A stretch of DNA of 64,000 nt from Phoronis australis (taxonomy: Eukaryota; Phoronida; Phoronidae). Both the position numbers and the translations under genes were made by a program. This document shows positions 21,067-41,406 of the stretch, one piece after another. Below the pieces are notes generated by a model that searched no databases, had not been told where the DNA came from, and was given only the letters and a program-made list of their open reading frames with translations. The stretch lies in the NCBI GenBank assembly GCA_002633005.1, contig NMRA01000605.1:66185-130184 (forward strand), written 5' to 3'. Every line of letters starts with the position of its first letter. Positions within the stretch are counted from its first letter, which is position 1.

Positions 21067-22385
21067 ACAGTCATTGTGGTTACGCATCAGATGTACGGGT
21101 ACACCCATCCTGTATCATGTATTATGATTTAGTCTTCAAAATTGCACAATAAGACTTTCAGGTAAACTGAGTAAATTCCACAAATTCAACCTTTTGACAT
21201 CCTTATCATCTATGTGACTACTATGTGGGGAAAAAAAGTGTTGCATCTTTTTACCAGTCGCGAGCAGTTTGAACACATATGTTATGCTTCAGTTTCACAA
21301 CTCTTCTTGATTTGAAACGAGAAACAAGCTGTTTATTGTTCATTACTTAGTTCCATTTCTGGATGGTCTATTTTATAACATTCTGTTAGGTATTAGTGGT
21401 ACTTTACAAGTTAGAAGGGAATTCTACCTTTGATGAGGACGTTTTGGCCTTTCAGGATATTTGACTTTCTTTAAAATGTATTTGGAACATCATTTTCTAT
21501 CAAAATGTCGTCAAAAAAATAACAGTTTCTCACACCAAAATTTCATGGGGTGAGCAAGAACTGAAAATTTCAGCCAGTCCGATTATATGTTTTCTTGCTT
21601 TTCCTTTCTAATAATTTTGCCCAGTGGCTGTAACGTCTGTCCCTGGCTTCTGCACGTAACAATCTGCCATTTGACTCTAGTAATGATGATATCAGAATCA
21701 GGTAACTAAACTTTAGCAATGATGTCAGAGGCAGGCAATGAAACTTAATACAACAGTGGTTGTTACTTCTTTATTTAGTTTCTACAAAAGTTGACTAAAA
21801 AGTTCCAAGTATCTTTCATATTGCCAAAAAATGGCTTCAAAAAGGTAACAATTTCCTATATGATGCAATAAAGCTGTGGATGTCGCCACTGCAGACCTCC
21901 GATTCAGCCGTAGTAGCGTTGTTTCAGAGTCTAGAAGTTTCAGAAAGCTCAGCTAAGTTGTACTTTTATGAAAATTTAGCGTTTTTAATTTGGATAACCC
22001 AGTTATGACTTTGTATTAGCTCAACATTATGTTGTTTATTGTTGTAACAAAACAGTTGTGATATTTCCCTTTACGAACCTTTTTTAATTATGAAGGGTAA
22101 TTTGAAAAGTAATCAACACCTCTAGCACAATTGTATTAAACAGGTCGACATTGCTTCATTTTTTTCTTGTATGAACTTTGCCTTGTAAAAACAATAATTT
22201 TTGTTGACCGAATTTTTTCGTAATTCTTGTAAAGCAATATTGAGTTTTGTTTTGTGAAATAAACGTATTCTCAAGCTCATGTGGTGTTTTGCTATTCTTT
22301 GTGCAGTAAGTCCAGCTGACCACAAGGGGATCTTTGTGTAAATAACATTTCTCCCTCAGGAAATTGTCCTCCCTGTCCTGTAACA
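21067..22385. other. RANBP2 3' flank, inner end of left arm
   Basis: This is AT-rich 3' untranslated or flanking DNA with AATAAA at 21867-21872 and 22258-22263. It remains alignable to the right arm (40218-41301) up to CTCCCTGTCCTGTAACA near 22380, where the mirror similarity ends. Confidence 0.6.
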
Positions 22386-23689
22386 ATTGTGAAGAAACTG
22401 CCCAACTGACCATTACAAATGACTACCCTTGGTGTCTTGCTTTGTTAGTCTACACTGTTGTGCCACCATGATAGTAGATATAAACATCTGAAATTATGCA
22501 AAATCCATTTTCTTATGCCCTCATTTTGGTTGATATGAATTCCTAACAGGCAATCTAACAATAAATGACTATTAGTCTGATCATTATTCATGGAAAACCT
22601 ATTTTCATGAGTTATTGTTGCGTAGTGATTGGAGAAATAAATCATGACCATTGATATTGAACCTTGTATAAAAATGTCAACTATTCATGTGAATTCTTGT
22701 CGAAGATTTGTACCAGATATGGTATCGCAATTTGTAGAAATGGCTTTTAATGAACTATAATCAAATTGCCTGTTGTTGTTGATATTAAAGTTTGTCTCAA
22801 AGAATTTGTGGATTCGTCAACATGAATATTTAATCCTCGACATTTCAAAATATCAGTTGCTGGTAATTGTCATGGTTGACCGCGGTACAGTTGATACGAA
22901 ATTAATAATTGTTTTTTAAACCCAAAACATCGATTTTATTCCTGCAAGGCTTGAAGTGTTTGTACGCAACACTCAGAGCCACGTGTGACGTCTGAAACCA
23001 CTTGTGTTCATTATGGCATAATTGACATTTAACAGCAGTACACCTCTTTAGTTTTATATGGTGCAAGTCGAGACTTGGTAATTTTTAAACTAACGTCTTT
23101 TTGGTTAGTTTTTATTTTTCTCTCTCGGTTTATGTCCGCCGGAACATGGCACTTCGTATTCTGGCGACCTCATCGGTTCCAGAGGTCTCTTATTAACTTG
23201 CCGAAAACGAAGGTGGTGACCATTTATAACGTTAACCAACCCCGCGTTGGTTTCAATAGGTAAATATCTTGATGGTTTGAATTGGCACTAAATCTGTATC
23301 ACTTGAAGAATATAATGCGAGATTCAATACCGACTAGTCTCTCAACTTGGCCGGTCCGGCGTGTTGAAGTTCCCATTTTCCAGTTACCAAGGTATTGGAC
23401 ATTGAACATTATAAATTAAATAAAAAGACTTCACAGCAAACCACTGAAGGTTTGTGACGTCAGCTCCATTATGCCATCAGTTTCATTCTGATGTGACGTT
23501 GTCCACATGGATACCAATCATTGCCAGCCAGTTTTCTTACAAGAGCAGTGAAGAACAGGTTTTATGTAGTTGTTGATACTTAACTAATTCACAAGATCAG
23601 CAGTAAAACTTCAGGCTAGTTGTAAGAAAGTCAATTGTTTCGGCTTACAGCAGGATTTTGTGTGCTATTCAACCACGCGAACCCAGACA
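22386..23689. promoter_or_regulatory. Intergenic region, upstream of the membrane-protein gene
   Basis: I see no coding sequence. A perfect cAMP-response palindrome TGACGTCA lies at 23455-23462, about 230 bases before the proposed ATG, with another TGACGT at about 23493. Neither shows a promoter by itself; no clear TATA box or initiator was identified. Confidence 0.3.
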
Positions 23690-26317
23690 ATGCACATGTG
23701 GCCGACTTTTGGAGAACATTTCAGAGCATTGACACGAGATTACCAGGGGTCGTTTGAGGACCAAGTTGTCACGTTTTTTAATGTTACTGGAATTGTCGGT
23801 GACATGATGCAAAATGTTCGACTAGCGATTAAGGATTTTCTCTTCACCAAAGAAGAGCTCAACGTCTTGCAGTATCGTGAATTTCAATTGGACGTTATTT
23901 TTCTTCAACTGCTGGCAGTTGCTGGCTTGTTGATGGTGTCGACTTGTCTTGTGCTCTTGGTGTGTTTAATTTGGAAAGTGATTCACAAAATTACCCCTCC
24001 AAAGGTGAATACCACCGGCACAGTGCGAGAGCAGACAAAGGAGACTGAAGAGAGAGCAGGCGATAATGTTTATTTTGGTGAGTTCATGCTTTTTACGCCA
24101 AATCGCGTTATTCTACCCACTTCTTAGGAAAACTACAGTCGACTACTGTTGTTTTGACACTGATAACTTAGGTGTTAAACCATACACAAAATATATGAAT
24201 AAGACCAGACGGTGAATTCCATTTACCCCATGATGCGCCCTTCGTCAGCGGTGGTAGGTAGAATTGTAAAAAAACTAGTATCATAACACTAATAATTAAT
24301 GTGAGAACAAAACGCGTAAAAAAAAATTAGCAAAAGGCATGCGTTCCGTAGACGCGGTAACCTTGCAGTTGCAAAACGTCGTACTCATCGGGGAGGAATC
24401 GCACAAGCGAAACAGGAGGCCCCCTTTAGTTTCAAGCGCGAGGTTCTCGCGTCAACGAAACTCGGTCCTGGCAAACAACTTCCAAAGCAAGAAAACAAAA
24501 AAGACCCAAGACACATAACTGACGTAAATTTCTTCTGAATAAAGTGAGCAATTGGGCCTGCTAGTGTATTCACTAATTATTACCGGATGCAGTTTATGTT
24601 TTACAAGGTCAATGGAGTGAGGCGAACGACAACTGCCACAACAGTAACGGTCTGTTGATCTTTGAAGATAAACAGATTGGAAGTGGAGAAGGATCAAGGG
24701 TACGCTCTGTGCAGGATGACTTTGCCGTGCAAGAGGATAGCGACGCGCCCATTATCATGACCAACGGCTTGCGCGAAGTCGATAGTGATGACGATACTGC
24801 TAACGATTACGACGTAACTGCGAGAGATGACGTTGTGACCTATGCTGCTGAAGATAAACCGCCAGAAAACGAAACGCCAAATTCATTAGAAACGAACGTG
24901 GACGACGCAACTGCATTTGGAGAGGAAGTGCTCAGTGTGAACTATGCTGGTGAATTAAGGAATCCTGAGGCCACGGAAGTCCACGATCAAGGAAACGACG
25001 AGAGAGATGCTGGTGATTATGATGACGTAGCGACTGAGGATTTCAATAACGACTGTCTACAAAACGTAGAGTGTGAGGTGTCTAGCATTACGATGACGTA
25101 CAAAATCAACCAACGAAAGCGAGTTAGTGAAAAACAGCGAGAACTTGACATATGCTCTCGTGTTTCAATACCAACTCCTAACGGATCCGGGGAAAACGCG
25201 AGGCACGTTATTAATCGTGACGTCCCGTACGGATGTCCCGAAGGTCATGTTAGCCAAGCAGAGAACTGTTGGGCGCTGGGAACTCTCAGAAGAAGTGCGA
25301 CACGAAGCATTAGTGGTCAATACGTAGAGATTCCTATCATAGGCAGCTTCAGTGCCAGCCCAAGGCGTAAAAAGCCACGATGCTCCAAATACGTGTTCGT
25401 GTCACCAGATTGCAAATCAAACACGCAGCCCAATTTCTTAGAGTCGTTGGAGCGCTACAACAGGAAAAAACACACTGGCGATTCCAAGGACACCGCTGGT
25501 AAGGTTAATAATTCAAACCACTATGAGCTAACAGTACAAAGCGACTAGTATAGAAGTCTGTTATATTGCAGTGAACAGACTCGATCGCGAAAACGCCATG
25601 TTGTTTAACAAGGACAGTTTTGCAAGTGCTCGCTCCATCGTGATCACACCCGCCTTTAGTGTATTCACATTCCCAAGCTCAAATCTAAAATATATACTGG
25701 GTAAAAAGTGACCTAAGCACAACTACAATTGAAGCTCTAGAATTTAATCTCTGAGCTCAAACCCAAAATTATTTTTAAAATTTCTACCTACGTGTAAACA
25801 TAAACTTGCCAGAGTTGTCAGATTTATTCAAACAAACATACACATTATGAACATGAGAAGCAATTGAAAAAGCGAGTTATTCTTTATTGTCCCATCGAAG
25901 TGCGGCTACACCATATAATAGTAGAAGGTGGTGACGCATCCAATGAATGTCCCCTACAAGTGAGAAAAACATAACGGGATATTGCTTTTTGAATTAATAA
26001 AAAATTACCATTGCTTGTGAACGCACCATTAAATCCTGCAAAAAGTCAAGTTGCCATTACACTTTTCAGGTGGCAAACCAGTAAACTTGATTAAAGGCAT
26101 TTTGAAGAAATCGAAGAGAATGCGTGGTGACTATGCAAGGCAGAAAACCATGGACACAGTCAGTCCTTGTTCTCTGAAAGAATCCATCGAAGACTTTTCC
26201 CATATACGGAAGACGGTCTCACCTCGCATGTCACCCGGCATGTCACCCAAGTTAATTAGCATAAAGACACGAGATGTCTGTTTGAAGGCATTTGACAAGT
26301 CGCCCCTTTTTATATAA
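23690..26317 (+). CDS. Unrecognised single-pass membrane protein, three exons
   Basis: Exons 23690-24077, 24608-25498 and 26070-26317 join in phase 1 at G|gtgagt...acaag|GT and G|gtaagg...tttcag|GT, giving 508 residues and TAA. The first in-frame ATG after a stop is at 23690. Residues about 69-97 are a strong membrane segment (VIFLQLLAVAGLL, then LVLLVCLIW) followed by KVIHK. There is no N-terminal signal; with positive charge after the segment, the short N-terminus (one NVT sequon) is probably outside. The roughly 410-residue tail is acidic first, then basic and Ser/Pro-rich with SPRRKKPR, GILKKSKR and repeated MSP. GILK resembles a PP1-docking SILK motif, which is weak evidence. I do not recognise the family. 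It is single copy in the spacer. AATAAA at 26476. Confidence 0.7.
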
Positions 26318-27438
26318 AGCGAAAAAAGATTAGCCATGATGAAAATGGATTTTACCAACTAGTACCATTTAGAAGATTATGGCATTATTTGTCATAATGT
26401 ACAATACACAAAATAGTTCACCTATCTGAAGATATCATCTTTTTGAATATTGATATACAACCAATAAGGATGGTAAATAAAACTTCAAAGTAATTATAAA
26501 ATAACAAATGTTTTAATTCTATAGATAACTACTACATATTAGTCAATGAACATGAAAGTTCAATAAATGAACTCCACAGTGAAGAAATATTCATTAAAAA
26601 TTAACAAAATTTGGCATCTTTGAAAAATAATCCTTCCACCATTCCTACCAGTAATCATTATTTTTTGTTAAAAATTCCAGGGTTAAATAAAAAATTCTGA
26701 TATTTCAACCATCTGTAAATTGTATGCAAAACCAATTCAAATCTTCTGTTATACAAATCAATATATTGCTACATGTATATAAGAACTACCCCCACATGAA
26801 TGCTTGGACATTTCATGAAAACATCGCAAAACTAAGACACTGTTTTCAGACCTTTAGAAAACTAAAAGACTTTCATCAATCCAGAGCTATCACTAACTAT
26901 AGGTATTTGCATTTCTACCGACAATTGTTAAAAAGTGGAGGTCAAAGCTGTTCAACTGTGGTGACTTTTTTGCTAGAGTCACATCAGAATATCAACATTA
27001 TTTTGAAAATTAAATACATAACCCCACCCGTTATATGTAGAAAGAGCATCACAACTAACCTGCACACAACTTGTAATTGGAATTGACATGCTAAGAAACA
27101 GTTATTACCCTCACTAAGTGACCAAGTGAATAGACTCACTCTACTGATGACTACAGCCCCCCTAGTGAGTCTGGAATGTAGATACTGAGAACCAGTTTAA
27201 AGAGGATATTTAAGCATGCTGACTTACAATTGCTGAGGAACAGAACTCATCTCACAGATGGAATAACCCACTTGAAAATGTTGCACTAACTATAACTACA
27301 CAACTTGTACAAGTAAGGTAAACCTGTATCATCACAATATTACACCGTCCACCCAAATAAGCTGCAACATATAGACTTTCAATATCTTACCAACACAATA
27401 TCACAATGAGGTAGGTCCTGCTAATCTAACACGCTGAT
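26318..27438. other. Convergent 3' regions of the membrane-protein and glutathione reductase genes
   Basis: This is AT-rich DNA between two converging genes, with AATAAA at 26476-26481 on the + strand. Presumably both 3' untranslated regions lie here. An open stretch at 26724-27086 has no family resemblance and is not called. Confidence 0.5.
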
Positions 27439-36908
<9,470 letters not shown>

Positions 36909-39900
36909 TTAGAAAACACCCGGCGCTTGTCAGTCAGCTGAGCGACCGACTGTCACTGACTGCCTAGGTAATCCGTATCAGCAAAGATACTATATAATCT
37001 TTGGTATCAGTATGGGTGAGCACTCGCCATGTATGCCTGGGAGACTGTGAATCAAAAGTACCGAAAGCTTGTTCCATAACAGATCTCATGTTCACTATAC
37101 TGCATACGTTCCATGACAACAGTAAATAGTAATCATGAGTAGACTATCGGGCCGTTTGGTCCCGCCCACGCATAGGCCAAGCCAGTGGGTCGGCCCCTCC
37201 AGCACTCAGGGTGACTCGTCAGTCCTCACTTTTAGAGTTCACTCAGAAAGGGACATCCAAATATGTGGCCTCAGTCGTTTATCACTGGGCCTATATTTAA
37301 GCAGCGGTGGCATTTTGGAGGTTCGATATATAGAACGCGCTTTTACAGTTAGTGTCCGCTGGCATCATATCAGGCGAACAGCTGAGATGAACAGGGTCTA
37401 CGAGCCCAGCGAATTCAAAGGTCATAGTTCGTCAAGTTGACGGCATCCCAGTCAACAGAATGGATTTCAAGTGCCTAGGGCTTGCCAGGGTTATTTAAAA
37501 ATAATAGAGTAGGCCTACAATCCACGGCCCTCGCATTGTGCTGAAATTTAAATTCTTTGAGTTTTTTTCTTTCGTTACTTGACAATTCAATCAGGCCTAG
37601 CGTGATCATCACTACTACTGATGTCGGCGTCAATTTTTGGGTGCAGCTCTTTTCATTTATTATCAAAATGCTTTCAGAAAATTTTGCGTGATTCCATCTC
37701 GTCGACCAAACTCGGCATATTTCACGGCATTTTGTATTGTGCCAATAGGCTGCAGTAAGTTGTATAAAGATCCGAGTTGCGTGTGGAAGTGACGACTTTA
37801 CAGCACTGATTAAACACTGGTTGAAATGAATGACAGTATAGTTCACTTAGACTATTGTTTCTTTTTAATTGTTCGGCTACTGAAATTGAATCGTTCGTGG
37901 CTCACTAGATAATTTTCCCGAAACGGAACTTACATGTATACCATAAAAATTAGCCAAAACGTGGAAAATCGTTTCGTAGTGACCTGTATTTCAATCGGTA
38001 TGGGCTTATTCACTTCAGGTCAAGAAAACTGGATTCCTGAACCATTACCTTTTGTGACAGTTTTCATCCTATCATTTTGGCTAAGCATTTTTTTAGTTTC
38101 CAATTGGAATGAAACCTAAACAGAATCAAAAATGACACATGCCGACTGATATGATGAGCCGTTGGGGGGAAAGTATCGCCGTAAAATTTCGTGCGTAAAT
38201 TAATCATTATTAGGCCTAGTGGCGTAAATAAATTACTTGCGGCGTTATTTTTTTGCTGCGTAAAGTAATTAATTACGGCGCAAAATAATTACGTATAGTT
38301 ACTTTCGGCTTAATGTAATTACACTACGCCGCAATGACTTACTTTACGCCATTAAATTACGTGCGTAAGTTAATTCTTGTTAGAAGCGTAAAGTAATTAT
38401 TTAGAGGCGTAAATTAATTATTTGCGACGTGAATTGTATTTGCGGCGTAAAGTAATTATGTACCACTTGAAGTAATTAGTTGCGGCGTACTTTGACAGCG
38501 TAAAGTAATTATTTGTGGCGTAATTTAACGGCGTAAATTATTTGCGGCGTAATTATTCGGCGACACTTTTCTCTCAACGGCCATTCAAAGACTGAAGGCT
38601 AAGCCATTCTGTCGCGCACAACACTGAGGTTTGCACTAACGAACTTATAAGGGATATATATACCAAAGAAAATTACTAAATTCTTATAGACGGCGATTAC
38701 GTGGCGGTTACTTCATTGCGAGATGCATAAAAGTCGATTGCAAAATCGTTTTCTATTGCAAGTTATACATGGGAGCGCATAATGGGTTCATTATTTCCAA
38801 TGTCTAATAAATAACAATTCTAATTTCATCTTAATTACTTTGAAGTTGTTCATATTTTTCAAACAGTGCTCAATGTAACTTCAAAAATGACACCTAAGCC
38901 TATAGCTTTAGTGGCCAACTAAAGGAATCCTCCCACAACAAATTGATTGATCCGTCTCATTCTCACAACCAATCACAGAAACAAAAATGGGAGTTTGGGG
39001 GTATTCCATAGACTACTACTGCAATGAACGCATCATCCTGCTGAACTAAAAGACAAGGGCCTTACCCCGGACTTTTCAAAGAATGGTTTTGCTCGCAGCA
39101 TACTTTTCACTTACTTTTTCGAAAGTTGTTCTCGTGGCACTTTGCCCGAGAAGATGGCAAAGTGAGAAAGGTTACCTCATAAAAATTGAGGTTATCTGTC
39201 CGAACCCTGCAGGCCAGGGTACAAAACTGGAGAGCCACAGAGCACAACATTTGAGGAGGTGCCCATCTTTTGATTAGTCAAAGGACACTTATAAATGTGA
39301 TACAACACAACCAGTTAATATGCTGACAATTCATGTGGCTGTACTATTCCTTCCCAATTCTTTGTTTTTTTAATATCTTTTTTGAAAACATATTACAAAC
39401 TTTCACACAAACAACTCCCACATTACTTTCAAAACAATTTTATTTGCTATTACAACCAAAACAACAGACCATTAGAAATTATCATTTGCCAGATCTCTCA
39501 GGAAACTTCATTGTTACTTATCACAGCTACGAGCTTATACTCAAGACTTCATGTAACAAATCAATCATGACAACTCACTTTTTACGTTTTCATGTTCCTA
39601 AAATAGCCAATGAAAATAAAGTACCATCTTCAGATCTAGATCAGATTAACACCCAATGAGTTGCTGGACTTTCAAGGTATTACAGGAACCAAAATTTAGA
39701 AACTTACATACCATGTGCGCACACAGGGGGGGGGGGGGGGGGGAAAAGGGGNGTCCGCCTCAGAGAAACAAAAACGAGACAATAGTCCACAGGAATTCGG
39801 AATGCGCAATTCATAGGTCTGAACGTAGTACCCGTTTTTTAGTCTCCATAAAAGTTCCACATACTGAAAAATTCAAGCACCCCCTAAATTTAAGGCTGGG

Positions 39901-40217
39901 TGCGCACATGCATACTATGCAATGGCTCAAGCTGCTTCTCCTGCAATTATGTCCATCCTGAATATCCATGTACAAATTACACTATTACACAGAAACACTA
40001 TTAATTTTTGGACACAGCGACACATGCACACATTGTACAAATGTAGTTATTGCCTACACACACTCAACATTACTAGTTCTAATCTGTTTATATACATATA
40101 TTACATATATGTTATATACAGTGTTTTTTAATGTATTTTACTTATTGTTATATAAGTTAAACTTATTTTCAGTCATTCTTATCAATGACCAATGACAAAT
40201 CATCAAAACATTAGGTT
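36909..40217. other. Repeat-rich intergenic DNA upstream of GSR, inner spacer
   Basis: I see no gene. The GSR promoter should lie just above 36908 in a moderately GC-rich patch. Other contents are the GCGTAA repeat at 38165-38565, a G run at about 39726-39745 next to an n at 39752, and (TA)n-like DNA near 40090. Open frames at 37135-37440 and 39333-39659 resemble no family. Confidence 0.5.
38165..38565. repeat. Low-complexity GCGTAA/TAATTA repeat array
   Basis: Dozens of variants of GGCGTAAAGTAATTATTTGC occur in both orientations (also TTACGCC words). The spacing is irregular, so it is a cryptic, partly palindromic satellite and not a clean tandem repeat. It is absent elsewhere in the window. 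Confidence 0.75.
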
Positions 40218-40767
40218 GTAACAGGACAGGGAGGACAATTTCTCGAGAAAGAAATGTTATTTACCAAAAATGCCTCATGTGTTCAGCACAAGGAGTAGCA
40301 AAACATCACATGTGCTCGAGAATACGTTTATGTAACAAAAACAAAACTCAATATCGATTAGCAGGAGTTATGAAAAATGTCAGGAAACAAAAAACCTAAA
40401 ATAATTTCACAAGCCAAAGTTCATGCCAGCAAAAACTTAAAGCTAATACAGCAATATTGACTTGTTGAATACAACTGTGCTAGAGGTCTATATTCAAATT
40501 AAGCTTCATAATTAAAAATATGTTTTCAGCTGATACAAAGTCATAATTGCGTTATCCAAATTAAAAACACAAGTTTTCATAAAAACACAGCTTTGCTGTT
40601 TTCTTCAAAATTCAACAGACACTGAAACAATACGAATGTGCCTGAATGTGAGGTCAGCAGTGATGACATCCACAACCCCACTGCAACATAAAGGGGATTC
40701 GTACCTTTTTGAAGCCATTTTGGGGCAATTGGGCATATTTCACTTACAATGAAAGATACCTTTCTGT

Positions 40768-40811
40768 CAATTTTTATAGAAACAAAAATTTAATTGTTTC
40801 TATAAAAATTG
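40768..40811. repeat. Perfect 17-bp hairpin in the right-arm 3' flank
   Basis: CAATTTTTATAGAAACA at 40768-40784 and its exact reverse complement at 40795-40811 flank a 10-base loop. The matching left-arm region (about 21790) has no such hairpin. It may be a small MITE or a local inversion-duplication. Confidence 0.7.
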
Positions 40812-41301
40812 CAAAAAGATTTCACAATCGTTGTGGTAGTAAGTTTTGTTACCTGCTTAAGACATCATTCTCACTCAAAGTCAAATGGGAGATTGTTATG
40901 TGCAGTGGCCAGGATAGAAAATTGACCAGTATTGCACAAAGTTATTAGAACAAAAAAGCAAGAAAGCACAGCATACTCGGGTTGGCTGAAATTTTTGGGT
41001 CTTGCTCACTCTGTGAACTTTTGGTGTGAGAAACTGAAATCATTTATTGATGTCATTTTTATAGAAAATGACTGAGGAGGCTCAAAATACCTTTTAAAGT
41101 AAGTAAAACATCCTGAAATGGGTTGTCAACCTGAAGCATAACAGTTTGCGACTTGTAAAAACATGCAACAATGCTTTCTACACAAGATACAGTCACACAG
41201 ATGAAAAAGATGCCAGAAAGTTGTATTACTGCAATTTATTCATACCTGAATGACGTTTTATTGAGCAATTTTGACAACTACACCATAATACAAACTACAC
41301 C

Positions 41302-41406
41302 TTAATACATGATACTTGATGAGTGTCTTGGGTACATCTGTTGTGCCGTTAAGTTTTTCTGACAGGTGTCAAACACGTCTTTGAACCGTTTCGCCAATTC
41401 AGCAGT
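41302..41406 (-). CDS. RANBP2: RANBP2 right copy: last exon with extended C-terminus
   Basis: After ttttttccag-like sequence it encodes [19 protein letters not shown] and continues [14 protein letters not shown] before TAA (41302-41304). The left copy stops after LTE. The tail is 13-14 residues longer and no cyclophilin domain follows. Confidence 0.8.
   Translation of the reverse strand, partial: TAELAKRFKDVFDTCQKNLTAQQMYPRHSSSIMY

Larger units (their letters stand above)
1..22385 (+). repeat. Left arm of large inverted duplication
   Basis: Exons, introns and 3' flank of the RANBP2-like gene recur in opposite orientation at 40218-62741. Every shared exon has a mirror of matching phase, and intron features (transposon remnant, minisatellites, 34-bp repeat) are shared too. 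The arm probably continues beyond base 1. Confidence 0.9.

Noticed and set aside
26724-27086. 120-codon open frame between the converging genes
   Set aside because: Lys/Phe/Ile-rich composition typical of AT-rich non-coding DNA; lies in the 3' regions of two genes.
37135-37440. 101-codon open frame upstream of GSR
   Set aside because: No family resemblance, no splice context, and position in likely promoter DNA; probably chance in a GC-richer patch.
39333-39659. 108-codon open frame in the spacer
   Set aside because: Low-complexity translation with no recognised motif, next to repeats and a poly-G assembly weak point.
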